A stretch of 64,000 nt of DNA from Saccharothrix sp. NRRL B-16314 (GCF_000716595.1 NZ_JNXC01000010.1:115169-179168), one strand, 5' to 3'; positions 8,636 through 17,075 are shown, counted from the stretch's first letter. Program-made: numbers and translations. The notes: generated by a model not told the origin, from the sequence alone.

Positions 8636-8715
8636 GCGCGGAGGTCGTCGTCCGCTACGGCGCGACGGCGCCGGCCACCGCGGCGATCGGCAAGGTGGAG
8701 CCGAAAGAGGACTGA
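8632..8715 (+). CDS. candidate 27-residue ORF overlapping the previous stop (GTGA)
   Basis: A GTG overlapping the TGA of the Pro/Gln-rich gene opens a 27-codon frame encoding MSAEVVVRYGATAP through GKVEPKED, with high third-position GC. It has no Shine-Dalgarno of its own, so translation would depend on coupling to the upstream ORF. It might instead be the +1-frame tail of the same protein, reached by frameshift. It is too short to assign. Confidence 0.3.
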   Translation: MSAEVVVRYGATAPATAAIGKVEPKED

Positions 8716-8754
8716 CGTGCGCGCGGACCCGTCCCGGAGGTCTAGGGTGGCCGG

Positions 8755-9594
8755 GTGGAACACCGCGAGTCCGTCGACCGGCAGGTGGCCTTCGGCACGG
8801 CCCGACTGGCTCCGGCCCCGTACCGCCCGGCCGGTTGGCTGCTCACGGTCGACGGCACCCTCCAGTCCTTTGTGGATCTGGCCGATCCGACGTACCTGCA
8901 CCTGTCCTACTCCGAGTGGTGCGCCCGGGTGCTCGACCTGCACTGGCCCGCCGGTGAGCAGGTGTCGGCGCTCCAGGTCGGCGGAGGTGGTTTCACGATC
9001 CCGAGGTACCTGGCCGCGACCCGACCGGGTTCACCGCAGACGGTCTACGAACTGGACGGCCCGCTGGTCGACCTCGTGCGCTCGCACTTGGACCTGGACG
9101 CGATCGCGGACCTCCGGGTGCGCGTCGAGGACGGCGAGTCGGGAATCGAAGGCACCCCCGACGCCGCCGCCGACGTGGTGGTCATGGACGTCGCCCGTGC
9201 GGGCTCGGTGGCGGTCCACTTGGCCGCCGTCGAGTTCCTGCGCGAGATCGCCCGGGTCCTCCGCCCCGGCGGCCTCTACCTGGGCAACATGTGGTGCGAG
9301 GCGGACATGACCCTGGCCCTGCGCGCCGTCGCGTCCCTCACCGAGGTGTTCCCGCACGTCGTGCTCCTCGCCTCACCGGGCATGCTCCTGGGCAAGTCCG
9401 CGGGCAACGTGGTCCTGGCGGCCTCCGACCGCGAGTTGCCCCACCGGGCCGTCAGCGCGTGGGCGGAGGCCGCCGGCAACCGCGTGTTCTGCCTGACGGC
9501 CGACCAGTTGGCGGCTTTCCGCGGTGTCGCGCCTCCGCTGACGGTGGACCACCCGGCGGATGCGGTCACCCCCGTGCCCCGCTGGAACCGGTAG
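8755..9594 (+). CDS. spermidine synthase-like SAM-fold protein
   Basis: 279 residues with the aminopropyltransferase/Rossmann fold: an N-terminal beta domain (GWLLTVDGTLQSFVDL, HLSYSEWCARVLDLHW), motif I LQVGGGGFTIPRYL, acidic VYELDGPLVDL, and DVVVMDVAR in the position of the synthase motif (D-x-x-x-D). Members of this actinobacterial branch often lack the polyamine-binding residues of true SpeE proteins and are annotated spermidine-synthase-like or fused-MFS relatives. I would therefore not claim polyamine synthesis. The GTG start at 8755 has a weak ribosome-binding site. The gene converges on the P450 at 9645 with a 50-base gap. Confidence 0.75.
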   Translation: MEHRESVDRQVAFGTARLAPAPYRPAGWLLTVDGTLQSFVDLADPTYLHLSYSEWCARVLDLHWPAGEQVSALQVGGGGFTIPRYLAATRPGSPQTVYELDGPLVDLVRSHLDLDAIADLRVRVEDGESGIEGTPDAAADVVVMDVARAGSVAVHLAAVEFLREIARVLRPGGLYLGNMWCEADMTLALRAVASLTEVFPHVVLLASPGMLLGKSAGNVVLAASDRELPHRAVSAWAEAAGNRVFCLTADQLAAFRGVAPPLTVDHPADAVTPVPRWNR

Positions 9595-9644
9595 GAACCT
9601 GTGGATCGCCGGTGCCCTTAGCGGGGTCACGGGGAGACCGGGTA

Positions 9645-10856
9645 TCACCAGGTGACCGGGAGCTCGTCGACGCCGTAGATCACCGCGTCCGCCTTGAAGG
9701 ACAGCTCGTCGACCGGTGTGGCGAGCCGCAGGGTGGGGATGCGGCGGAACAGCGTGTCGAAGACGACCTGGAGTTCCATCCGCGCCAGGTTCTGGCCGAG
9801 GCACTGGTGCGGGCCGAAGCCGAAGGCCAGGTGGTGGCGGGTGCCGCGGCCGACGTCCAGTTCGCCGGGGTTCTCGAACACCGCGGGGTCCCAGTTGGCC
9901 GACAGCATCGACACGATGACACCGTCGCCGGCGCGGATGGTCGCGCCGCCGATCTCCACGTCCTCCACGGCCACCCGAGTGGTCACCAGGTCGGCGATGG
10001 TGAAGTACCGCAGCAGTTCCTCGACCGCCATGGGCGTCCGACCCGGGTCGGCCTTGATCAGGGCCAGTTGTCCCGGGTCCGAGAGGAGGGCGACCACGCC
10101 GAGCGAGATCATGTTCGCGGTGGTCTCGTGACCGGCGGTCAGCAGCAGGAACGCCGTGCTCACGAGTTCCGAGTGGTCGAACGTGCCGTCTTCGCGCCGC
10201 CGGGTGATCTGCCGGCTCAACAGGTCGTCGCCGGGTGCGGACTCCTTGCGGGTGACCAGGTCGTCCAGGTACTCGTGGAGTTCGGCGAAGGCGCGCCCGC
10301 GCTCCTCCGGCGCGGAGGTGCGGCGGACGGCCACGGCCGTGCGGCTCTGGAAGAAGTCGTGGTCGGCGTAGGGCACGCCGAGCAGCTCGCAGATCACCAG
10401 TGACGGCACCGGCAGGGACAGCGCCCGCACCAGGTCGACCGGGCGCTCGTCGGTGGCGAGCACCTCGTCGATGAACCGGTCCACGATCTCCTGGATGCCC
10501 GACCGCAGCTCGGCCAGCCGCTTCACGGTGAACTCGCTGATCAGCGGACGCCGGGCGGCGGAGTGCTCGGCGCCGTCCATGCCGACCATCAGCGGCGGCC
10601 GGCTGCGGAGCTGCCGCAGGGTCGCCGCGTCGGCGTTGACGATCGGGAAGCCCTCGTTGCGCCGGTCGGAGGAGAAGCGGCGGTCGGCGAGGACGTCACG
10701 GCCTTCCTCGTGGCCGGATACCAGCCACGCGTCACCGCTCGCGAGGCGGACCTTGGTGATCGGTCCCCGTTCGCGAAGCCGTTCGTAGGCGGCGGGAGGG
10801 GCGAACGGGCAGTCGCGGTCGACCGGGAACTGCGGGTCGGAAGCGCTCGTCGTCAT
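9645..10856 (-). CDS. cytochrome P450 (bacterial class I, CYP105/107-like)
   Basis: 403 residues from the ATG at 10856. I-helix LLTAGHETTANM (A-G-x-x-T oxygen-activating motif), K-helix EELLRYF (intact ExxR), and heme loop FGFGPHQCLGQNLAR with the axial Cys. The N-terminus (FPVDRDCPFAPP) has no membrane anchor, so it is a soluble enzyme that needs a ferredoxin and reductase not encoded here. Its start overlaps the stop of the upstream SDR gene by 4 bases (ATGA), so the two are translated as a unit. A hydroxylation or epoxidation of a secondary metabolite or xenobiotic, paired with an alcohol/ketone oxidoreductase, is a reasonable inference. Confidence 0.93.
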   Translation of the reverse strand: MTTSASDPQFPVDRDCPFAPPAAYERLRERGPITKVRLASGDAWLVSGHEEGRDVLADRRFSSDRRNEGFPIVNADAATLRQLRSRPPLMVGMDGAEHSAARRPLISEFTVKRLAELRSGIQEIVDRFIDEVLATDERPVDLVRALSLPVPSLVICELLGVPYADHDFFQSRTAVAVRRTSAPEERGRAFAELHEYLDDLVTRKESAPGDDLLSRQITRRREDGTFDHSELVSTAFLLLTAGHETTANMISLGVVALLSDPGQLALIKADPGRTPMAVEELLRYFTIADLVTTRVAVEDVEIGGATIRAGDGVIVSMLSANWDPAVFENPGELDVGRGTRHHLAFGFGPHQCLGQNLARMELQVVFDTLFRRIPTLRLATPVDELSFKADAVIYGVDELPVTW

Positions 10857-11713
10857 GCGTGGCTCCCGCTCTTCTGGCCGAGTGCGCCGTGCGCCTCCAT
10901 CGACAGGTGCTCCCAGTCGTCCCACGTCTTGAGCCGGTCGGCGTAGACGTGCCGGAGCTGTTCGTGGAATCCCTGGCCGAAGAGCACGCGCAGGGGCGGG
11001 TCGTCGGAGTCGACGATCTTCAGGAGTGCCTGCGCCGCCGTGGTCGGGTCGCCGGCGGGCATCTTCGCGCCAAGCCCGGCGAGGCGTCGGCGCAGGGGGT
11101 CGTAGACGGGGTTGGGCTCGGCCATGTGACCGTTGGCGAGTGGATCGGGGTTGTTGCCGTCCCTGGTGGCGAAGCCCGCGGGCTCGACCACGGTCACCTT
11201 GACGCCGAAGGCGGCGACCTCCTGGGAGAGGGTGTCGTTGAGGGCTTCGACGGCCCACTTGGAGACGTGGTACGCGCCGCCGAGCGGCATGGAGAGCAGC
11301 CCCGCGATCGAGGACAGCTGGATGACGTGCCCCGATCCCTGCGCGCGCAAATGGGGCAGCACGGCCTGGATGACCCAGAACGCGCCGAACAGGTTGGTCT
11401 CCAGCTGGTCGCGCAGTTGCCGCTCGCTCAGCTCCTCGATCGCGCCGATCTGCGCGTAGCCCGCGTTGTTCACGATGACGTCGAGCCGGCCGAAGTGCTC
11501 ATGCGCGCGCTCGACGCCCTCGAAGACTGCGGCCCTGTCGGTCACGTCCACTTCGAGCGGTAGCACCGCGTCTCCGTAGGTGGCGACCAGGTCATCGAGA
11601 CTTCGGGTGTTCCGGGCGGTCGCGGCCACCCCGTCGCCGCGGGACAGGGCGGCCTCGACGAACTCGCGTCCCAGACCGCGCGAGGAACCGGTGACGAACC
11701 AGGTCTTGCTCAC
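10853..11713 (-). CDS. short-chain dehydrogenase/reductase (SDR)
   Basis: 286 residues, classical SDR. Cofactor loop TGSSRGLG (residues 8-15), NNAGYAQ, catalytic Ser in VIQLSSIAG and the YHVSK Tyr-Lys pair. The long C-terminal tail (GDPTTAAQALLKIVDSDDPPLRVLFG) is typical of the SDR subgroup annotated as oxidoreductase/retinol-dehydrogenase-like. It is first gene of a two-gene operon with the P450 (ATGA overlap). The 246-base upstream region, shared divergently with the DGPF/sigma operon, holds an imperfect inverted repeat around TGACAGC/GCTGTGA (about 11774-11814). Confidence 0.9.
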   Translation of the reverse strand: MSKTWFVTGSSRGLGREFVEAALSRGDGVAATARNTRSLDDLVATYGDAVLPLEVDVTDRAAVFEGVERAHEHFGRLDVIVNNAGYAQIGAIEELSERQLRDQLETNLFGAFWVIQAVLPHLRAQGSGHVIQLSSIAGLLSMPLGGAYHVSKWAVEALNDTLSQEVAAFGVKVTVVEPAGFATRDGNNPDPLANGHMAEPNPVYDPLRRRLAGLGAKMPAGDPTTAAQALLKIVDSDDPPLRVLFGQGFHEQLRHVYADRLKTWDDWEHLSMEAHGALGQKSGSHA

Positions 11714-11886
11714 GATGACTTCCGTTCTGCCGTTGTGGGTTGTCGGTCATGAGGCACCGGTGACCTCGTTCCTGTGACAGCACATCGGCGTGACGGCCGA
11801 CACACGCGCTGTGACCGGTGGCCGCAGGGGAGGAGTCCGCGATAATCAAGCTCTGAGAAGTGCGCTGGAAAAAACTTCGTCGGGGA

Positions 11887-11913
11887 TGTCGAGAACCCGC
11901 GGACGGCTCCGTC
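11887..11913 (+). promoter_or_regulatory. candidate ECF42-type promoter
   Basis: TGTCGA at 11887-11892, 17-base spacer, CGTC at 11910-11913, about 45 bases upstream of the DGPF gene. This fits the published ECF42 recognition pattern as I recall it (TGTCGA in -35, CGA/TC in -10), and suggests that the sigma factor of this operon drives its own transcription. Confidence 0.6.
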
Positions 11914-11959
11914 CCTGAAGCGAACACGGCCACAGCGGGCCGTACGCATCGAGGAGACC

Positions 11960-12370
11960 ATGATGGCCAAGTACCTGCTGCTCAAGCACTACCGCGGCGC
12001 GCCGGCGGCGGTCAACGACGTGCCGATGGACCAGTGGACGCCGGAGGAGGTCACGGCCCACGTGCAGTACATGCAGGACTTCGCCGACCGGCTGGAGACC
12101 ACCGGCGAGTTCGTCGACGGGCAGGCGCTCGCCCCGCAGGGCACGTTCGTCCGCTACGACGGCGAGGGTCGCCCGCCGGTCACCGACGGTCCGTTCGCGG
12201 AGACCAAGGACCTGATCGCCGGCTGGATGGTGATCGACGTCGACAGCTACGAGCGGGCGGTCGAGCTGGCCGGTGAGCTGTCCGCGGCTCCGGGCGCGGG
12301 CGGGAAGCCGATCCACGAGTGGCTGGAGCTGCGCCCGTTCCTCTCGTCGCCCCCGACCATCACGGAGTGA
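11960..12370 (+). CDS. DGPF-domain (YCII-related) protein, ECF42-associated
   Basis: 136 residues. A YCII-like ferredoxin fold with the family hallmark VTDGPFAETKDLIAGW near residues 75-90. Such proteins are the conserved genomic partners of ECF42 sigma factors; their biochemical activity is not established, although related YCII proteins include small-molecule dehydrochlorinase/lactonase-like members. ATG ATG gives two possible starts (11960 or 11963); GAGGAG lies just upstream. Its TGA overlaps the GTG of the sigma factor gene, indicating translational coupling. Only one DGPF gene is present here, whereas many ECF42 loci carry two or more. Confidence 0.9.
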   Translation: MMAKYLLLKHYRGAPAAVNDVPMDQWTPEEVTAHVQYMQDFADRLETTGEFVDGQALAPQGTFVRYDGEGRPPVTDGPFAETKDLIAGWMVIDVDSYERAVELAGELSAAPGAGGKPIHEWLELRPFLSSPPTITE

Positions 12371-13521
12371 CACCTGTGGACGAGGCCCTGCTGAGGACCC
12401 TCACCCCGGCCGTGATCGGCGTCCTCGTCCGCCGCGGAGCAGACTTCGCGGCGGCCGAGGACGCCGTGCAGGACGCCCTGGTCGAGGCGGTGCGTGTGTG
12501 GCCCGACGACTCGCCGCGCGACCCCAAGGGCTGGTTGGTCACGGTGGCCTGGCGCAAGTACCTCGACGCCGTCCGGGCCGACACCACCCGGCGGAACCGC
12601 GAGGTGCTCGTCGAGAGCGAGCCCGTGCCGGGTGAGAGCGAGGCGGTGGACGACACGCTCCAGCTGTACTTCCTGTGCGCGCACCCGTCCCTGACACCGA
12701 CGTCGGCCGTCGCGCTCACGTTGCGCGCGGTCGGCGGCCTGACCACGCGGCAGATCGCGCAGGCGTACCTGGTGCCGGAGGCGACCATGGCGCAGCGGAT
12801 CAGCCGGGCCAAGCGGACCGTCTCGGGTGTCCGGTTCACCCGGCACGGTGACGTCGCGACGGTGCTGAGAGTCCTCTACCTGGTCTTCAACGAGGGCTAC
12901 TCCGGTGACGTCGACCTCGCCGCCGAGGCGATCCGGCTCACCCGCCGGCTGGCGGCCACGACCGACGACGAGGAGGTCGCGGGTCTGCTCGCGCTCATGC
13001 TGCTCCACCACGCCCGACGTCCGGCGCGGACCACTCCCGACGGCAGGCTCGTGCCCCTCGCCGACCAGGACCGCGGCCTGTGGGACGTCGGCATGATCGC
13101 CGAGGGCGTCGACGTGCTCCAGTCGGCCCTCGGCCGTGACCGCCTGGGGGAGTTCCAGGCGCAGGCCGCCATCGCCGCGCTCCACGCGGATGCCCGGACG
13201 GCCGAGGAGACCGACTGGGTGCAGGTCGTCGAGTGGTACGACGAGCTGGTGAGACTCTCCGACAGCCCGGTCGCCCGCCTCAACCGGGCCGTCGCGGTGG
13301 GGGAGGCCGACGGTCCGCGAGCCGGCCTGGCAGCCTTGGCCGAACTCGACCCAGCCCTGCCCCGCTACACGGCCGTCGCGGCGTATTTGCACGAGCGTGA
13401 CGGCAACCCGGTCACCGCGGCACGGCTGTACGCCGAAGCCGCCCGAGCGGCGTCCAACCTCCCCGAGTGCGCCCACCTCACCCGACAGGCCGCGCGGCTC
13501 AACGCGGAGATGCGCAGGTGA
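12367..13521 (+). CDS. ECF42-type RNA polymerase sigma factor with C-terminal extension
   Basis: 384 residues from the GTG at 12367. Sigma-2 region at residues 5-75 (DAVQDALVEA, WLVTVAWRKYLDAVR), sigma-4 around 115-165 (LTTRQIAQAYLVPEATMAQRISRAK), then a C-terminal extension of about 200 residues with YLVFNEGY, LMLLHHARR and an alpha-helical TPR-like end (RLNRAVAV, AARLYAEAA). That architecture defines ECF42, where the extension replaces an anti-sigma factor as the control module. GTGA overlaps join it to the DGPF gene upstream and to a repeat ORF downstream. Autoregulation through the TGTCGA element is likely. Confidence 0.92.
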   Translation: MTPVDEALLRTLTPAVIGVLVRRGADFAAAEDAVQDALVEAVRVWPDDSPRDPKGWLVTVAWRKYLDAVRADTTRRNREVLVESEPVPGESEAVDDTLQLYFLCAHPSLTPTSAVALTLRAVGGLTTRQIAQAYLVPEATMAQRISRAKRTVSGVRFTRHGDVATVLRVLYLVFNEGYSGDVDLAAEAIRLTRRLAATTDDEEVAGLLALMLLHHARRPARTTPDGRLVPLADQDRGLWDVGMIAEGVDVLQSALGRDRLGEFQAQAAIAALHADARTAEETDWVQVVEWYDELVRLSDSPVARLNRAVAVGEADGPRAGLAALAELDPALPRYTAVAAYLHERDGNPVTAARLYAEAARAASNLPECAHLTRQAARLNAEMRR

Positions 13522-14276
13522 ACGACACGGCAACCGACCGCCCTCGGCCGCCGGACACGTGGTTGACCACCGGACCGCCGCCGCAAGGACTGCCGTCCGG
13601 ACTGCGGCCCGGACTAGCGCCTGGCCGGCGGCTGGCTCTGCCGCCTGGCATGCCGTTTGGACTGCGGCCCGCCCTGCGGCCCGCCCTGCGGCCCGGCCGG
13701 CGGTCCGGCCTGTCGCCTGGACTGGCGCCTGGCCGGCGGTTCGGCCTGTTGCCTGGACTGGCGTTTGGACTGCGGCCTGGCGTGCCGTTTGGACTGCCGT
13801 CCGGACTGGCGCCTGGCCGGTGGTCCGGCCTGTTGCCTGGACTGGCGTTTGGACTGCGGCCTGGCGTGCCGTTTGGACTGCCGTTCGGACTGGCGCCTGG
13901 CCGGCGGTTCGGCCTGTCGCTTGGCCTGGCGTTTGGACTGCGGCCTGGCCTGCCGTCCGGCTTGCCACTCGGTCTGCGGCTCGGACTGCCGCTGCCCAGA
14001 CGGCCCGGTCTGCGGCCCGGACTGGTGCCGCACCACCAGCCCGTGCGCCAGCGTGGCGGCGGCGAGCGCGAAGGGCCCGGCCAGCCGCCTGGACCGGCGA
14101 GCGCGGCGTTGAGCAGCCTGATCCCGGGCATGCCCAGGCGCTGTACCACCAGCCGCGCCGCGCCGTGCACCCCACCCCGCGACCGGGCCGTTCGACCACG
14201 CCCGGCACGCTTGCCACCGGCCCTGTCGTATCCGCGCGGGGGTTCGACACGCCCAGCACCGAGGATCGACACGTGA
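13518..14276 (+). CDS. GLxx tetrapeptide-repeat ORF coupled to the sigma factor
   Basis: 252 codons. The GTG at 13518 overlaps the sigma factor TGA, and its own TGA (14274-14276) overlaps the GTG of the next gene, which is the best argument that this frame is translated. Residues 24-171 are 37 successive 4-residue units with consensus G-L-x-x (often P in position 4, e.g. GLPSGLRPGLAP); some units have GRRx or GVPF. The tail (residues 172-252) is basic and Pro/Ser-rich. Codon third positions in the repeat are less GC-rich than in neighbouring genes, and the 12-base period leaves other frames open too. An extended wall- or membrane-associated polypeptide is possible, but translation is unproven and no family is recognised. 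Confidence 0.45.
   Translation: MNDTATDRPRPPDTWLTTGPPPQGLPSGLRPGLAPGRRLALPPGMPFGLRPALRPALRPGRRSGLSPGLAPGRRFGLLPGLAFGLRPGVPFGLPSGLAPGRWSGLLPGLAFGLRPGVPFGLPFGLAPGRRFGLSLGLAFGLRPGLPSGLPLGLRLGLPLPRRPGLRPGLVPHHQPVRQRGGGEREGPGQPPGPASAALSSLIPGMPRRCTTSRAAPCTPPRDRAVRPRPARLPPALSYPRGGSTRPAPRIDT
13587..14030 (+). repeat. 37 tandem 12-bp units (with an 84-bp higher-order repeat)
   Basis: Head-to-tail 12-mers close to GGACTGCGGCCT. Within the array a larger block of 7 units (84 bases) is repeated at least twice almost unchanged (from about 13767 and 13851). The unit length keeps all six frames open. Confidence 0.85.
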
Positions 14277-15139
14277 CCCTTCCCTACGCGCCCGACGACG
14301 ACCACGCCGCCGACCGCTTCGTCAACATCGCCCTGCGCAGCCGCGACCCCGAGACCTGGCGGCTGCTGGCCTCCGACGCCTACGTCGAGCAGACCGACCG
14401 GGTGCTGCGCGCGATGCTGGACCGGATCGCGGCGACGCGGGTGCACCGCACGGCCGAGCGCGCCACCGCGCGGGCGCGGGCGCTGGACGGGGAGATCACC
14501 CAGGCCGAGTACCAGCGCGACGCGGCCGAGGACGCCACCAAGGCCACCAAGGCCGCCCACTTCGAGACGTTGGTGCGCGAGCACCACCGCCTGATCGCGT
14601 CCGCGGCCCGCCGGCTGCGCGGTGACGACGTCCGCGACGAGCTGACGGACCTGGTGCTCGCCCTGGCGTCCGCCGTCGACGCCCACCGGACCGCCGTGCT
14701 CGCCGAAGGCTTCGAACCCACCGCGACCGACCAGGCGTTGTGGGCGCGGCTGGCCACGCTCGACATGCCGGGCACGTCCGACGGCGAGGGGCGCACGTCG
14801 GTGGAGGAACTGGTCAAGCGGCACGCGGCCCGGCAGGACGACCTCGGGCACGTGCTGGCCGGGATCATCCTGGACGTCGCGGGCGACGCGCCCTCGGTCC
14901 CGCGCGCCGAGCTGCTGACCGAGTGGAAGAAGGCGGTCGCGCCGACCCTGCCCCCGGAGGAGAAGAACGAGTTCGCGTCCAAGGGCAAGGGCTCGCTGGT
15001 AACCGAGAAGCTCCGCAAGACCATGGGCCACCTGGAGCGGAAGGGTCTGGTCAAGCGCTCCGGCACGCAGGATGCGCAGCGACTCGACATCCTCGACCGC
15101 CCCGGCCTGGAGGAGCTGGCCGACCGCGGGACGCCGTGA
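14273..15139 (+). CDS. winged-helix-like protein of unknown function
   Basis: 288 residues from the GTG at 14273 that overlaps the repeat ORF stop. Residues 1-120 are helical and charged (FVNIALRSRDPETWRLL, RATARARALDGEITQAEY). The C-terminal third reads like a winged helix (GKGSLVTEKLRKTMGHLE, then KGLVKRS and LDILDRPGLEEL), so DNA or RNA binding is plausible. I recognise no named family. As the last gene of a string joined by GTGA overlaps to DGPF and ECF42, it may act in the same response. It converges on the amine oxidase with 19 bases between. Confidence 0.7.
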   Translation: MTLPYAPDDDHAADRFVNIALRSRDPETWRLLASDAYVEQTDRVLRAMLDRIAATRVHRTAERATARARALDGEITQAEYQRDAAEDATKATKAAHFETLVREHHRLIASAARRLRGDDVRDELTDLVLALASAVDAHRTAVLAEGFEPTATDQALWARLATLDMPGTSDGEGRTSVEELVKRHAARQDDLGHVLAGIILDVAGDAPSVPRAELLTEWKKAVAPTLPPEEKNEFASKGKGSLVTEKLRKTMGHLERKGLVKRSGTQDAQRLDILDRPGLEELADRGTP

Positions 15140-15158
15140 GCGCCCGGACCGGCACCGC

Positions 15159-17075
15159 CTAGGCCACTCCCGTGTTCCGCTTCGCGGCGGACAGGATCGC
15201 GGAGCCGAGCGCGCCCTCCAGCTGCTCCCACCGCGTGACCAGGTCCGACATCATGAGCATCATGACGTCGGGGAAGGCGTAGAGGAAGCTCTGGTACCGG
15301 TAGTGGTCCAGGTAGTACACCACCACGTCGTCGTCGAGCGCCGTGACCGACGCGGTGCGGGCGTTGAAGAACAGGTCGTGGTGGCCGAGCACGGTGCCGC
15401 GTCCCAGGACCGCGCGTTCGTAGATGCCGCCGAAGTCGACCTCGACCTCGCCGCGGGCGACAAGGAACACGCCGTGCGCGACGTCGTCCTCGCGGCAGAT
15501 GGAGTCGCCCGCGGTGAACGGGATCTCGTCGAACATCGAGGCGAGCGTCTCCAGCTCCGAGTCGGCCAGCGCGCCGAACAGCCGCACCCCGTGCGGGTCG
15601 ACGCCCTCCTTCAGGCACGCCACCCGCTCGGTCAACTCGCGCTCGGTGATGTGCGTCATCCGCAGCCGCACGAAGCGCAGCATGCGGTCGGTGTTGCGCG
15701 ACTGGCGGCGGGACGTCCCGGCGCTCGGCGGCGTGTAGACGGCCGAGTCACCGCTGATCCGCGCGGCTTCGCGGCGGCCCGACTCGTAGGCGCTGTGCAC
15801 GCAGCCCCAGTGGTAGGGGTTGGTGCCCTCACCGGCGAAGAACAGCCGGTCGTCGACCGGTTCGGCGAGCGTGCCGATGTCCTTCGACGAGGCGTCGACG
15901 CCGATGCAGGTGTACGAGCCGCGGGCGAACGGGTCGCTGGACCACGCGGTGCGGGTGACGTGCTCGGGCTCGGGTGAGTCGGCGCCGAACATGTCCTTGA
16001 CGACGGTGGTGGCGTAGCCGGCGACGTCCTCGTCCGACCAGGTCTCCATCCCGCGGCCGAGCGAGGCGCCCAGCAGCATCACCAGGACGGGCTTGCCGTG
16101 CGACTTCCACATGCTGATGACGACCGTGGGGTAGCGGTCGGTGTCGCGGCACAGGTAGCCGAAGACGTACTGGTCCGTCGGCCAGAACGGCTCGTCGTAG
16201 TGCAGGGCGATCTTGTTGAGGGTGCCGAAGCCCAGCCGGGCGATCGCCGACCGCTTGGCCTCGGGCAGCGGCGGCTCGAAGCGCACCGCGTCCGCCTTGA
16301 GCACGCCCAGCGGCAGGGTCACCAGCACCTTGTCGGCCTCGAAGAGACCCTGGTCGGTCGTGACCCGAACCGGCACGGCGCCGCTGTCGATCCGCGTGAC
16401 CACGTGGCGCAACCTGACGTCCAGCCCTTCGGCGAGGGCGTCGACGACCGACTGGTAGCCCTGGTGCAGGATGCTGTCGCCGTAGCCGTAGACCAGGTAG
16501 CCGTCCTCCCAGAACTTCAGGGACAGGTTGTCCGCGTCCTCGGCGACGTCCTCCCGCAGGATCACGTTGAGGTGGTAGCGGACCGCCTGCTCGTCGTCGG
16601 GCGGCAGCCGGCGCTCGGCGAGGACCTGGCGGATGGCCTCACCGAGCGGGATGTCCGGGTGCTGCCCCTTGCGCGCGGTCTCGGCCCGGTGCTCCAGCTC
16701 GTGCAGCACGTCGTCGGCGAGTTCCAGGGTGCGGCTCTTGCGGCGGTGGTTCGCCAGGCGGTTGTCCGCGCCGAACATGTCCAGGCTGTCGAAGCCGCCC
16801 GTGTAGGCGCTGTCGCCGCCGACGTAGCTGTAGGGGATGCCCAGGTCCTCGACCAGCTCGGTGATCGGGTTGCCGTCCGTGCCGTGGATCCAGTGCGCGC
16901 CGAGGTCGACCCCGTGCTCGTCGGTCCAGATCCGGCCGCCGACGCGGTCGCGCGCCTCCAGGACGGTCACGGGGTGGCCGAGTTCCCGCAGTGCCCGCGC
17001 CGCCGCCAGCCCCGCCATCCCGGCACCCACGACCAGGACGGTCGCTAACCCGTCCGCGTGACCTCTTCCGGCCAT
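15159..17075 (-). CDS. FAD amine oxidase fused to a cyclic-nucleotide-binding domain
   Basis: 638 residues from the ATG at 17075 (a GTG six codons upstream is possible). Residues about 10-440 form a flavin monoamine/polyamine oxidase: the dinucleotide motif VVGAGMAGLAAARAL, EARDRVGGRIW, DLGAHWIHG (substrate region), and the C-terminal FAD signature LFFAGEGTNPYHWGCVHSAYESG. After a linker, residues about 490-610 form a cNMP/Crp-like beta-roll domain (LFGALADSELETLASM, GDSICREDD, GVFLVARGEVEVDFGG, VLGHHDLFFN). A regulatory nucleotide or small ligand may control the oxidase. Substrate is probably a polyamine or aromatic amine. Gene ends with TAG. Confidence 0.9.
   Translation of the reverse strand: MAGRGHADGLATVLVVGAGMAGLAAARALRELGHPVTVLEARDRVGGRIWTDEHGVDLGAHWIHGTDGNPITELVEDLGIPYSYVGGDSAYTGGFDSLDMFGADNRLANHRRKSRTLELADDVLHELEHRAETARKGQHPDIPLGEAIRQVLAERRLPPDDEQAVRYHLNVILREDVAEDADNLSLKFWEDGYLVYGYGDSILHQGYQSVVDALAEGLDVRLRHVVTRIDSGAVPVRVTTDQGLFEADKVLVTLPLGVLKADAVRFEPPLPEAKRSAIARLGFGTLNKIALHYDEPFWPTDQYVFGYLCRDTDRYPTVVISMWKSHGKPVLVMLLGASLGRGMETWSDEDVAGYATTVVKDMFGADSPEPEHVTRTAWSSDPFARGSYTCIGVDASSKDIGTLAEPVDDRLFFAGEGTNPYHWGCVHSAYESGRREAARISGDSAVYTPPSAGTSRRQSRNTDRMLRFVRLRMTHITERELTERVACLKEGVDPHGVRLFGALADSELETLASMFDEIPFTAGDSICREDDVAHGVFLVARGEVEVDFGGIYERAVLGRGTVLGHHDLFFNARTASVTALDDDVVVYYLDHYRYQSFLYAFPDVMMLMMSDLVTRWEQLEGALGSAILSAAKRNTGVA

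Noticed and set aside
13614..14036. RQSK/RPQSK-type repeat protein on the minus strand
   Set aside because: A by-product of the 12-base period; unlike the plus-strand frame it has no overlap coupling with neighbouring genes and no Shine-Dalgarno.
12247..14259. 670-codon minus-strand ORF spanning sigma factor and repeat
   Set aside because: It is antisense to the ECF42 gene, and the Ala/Thr/Gln repeats come from the 12-base array, which leaves every frame open.
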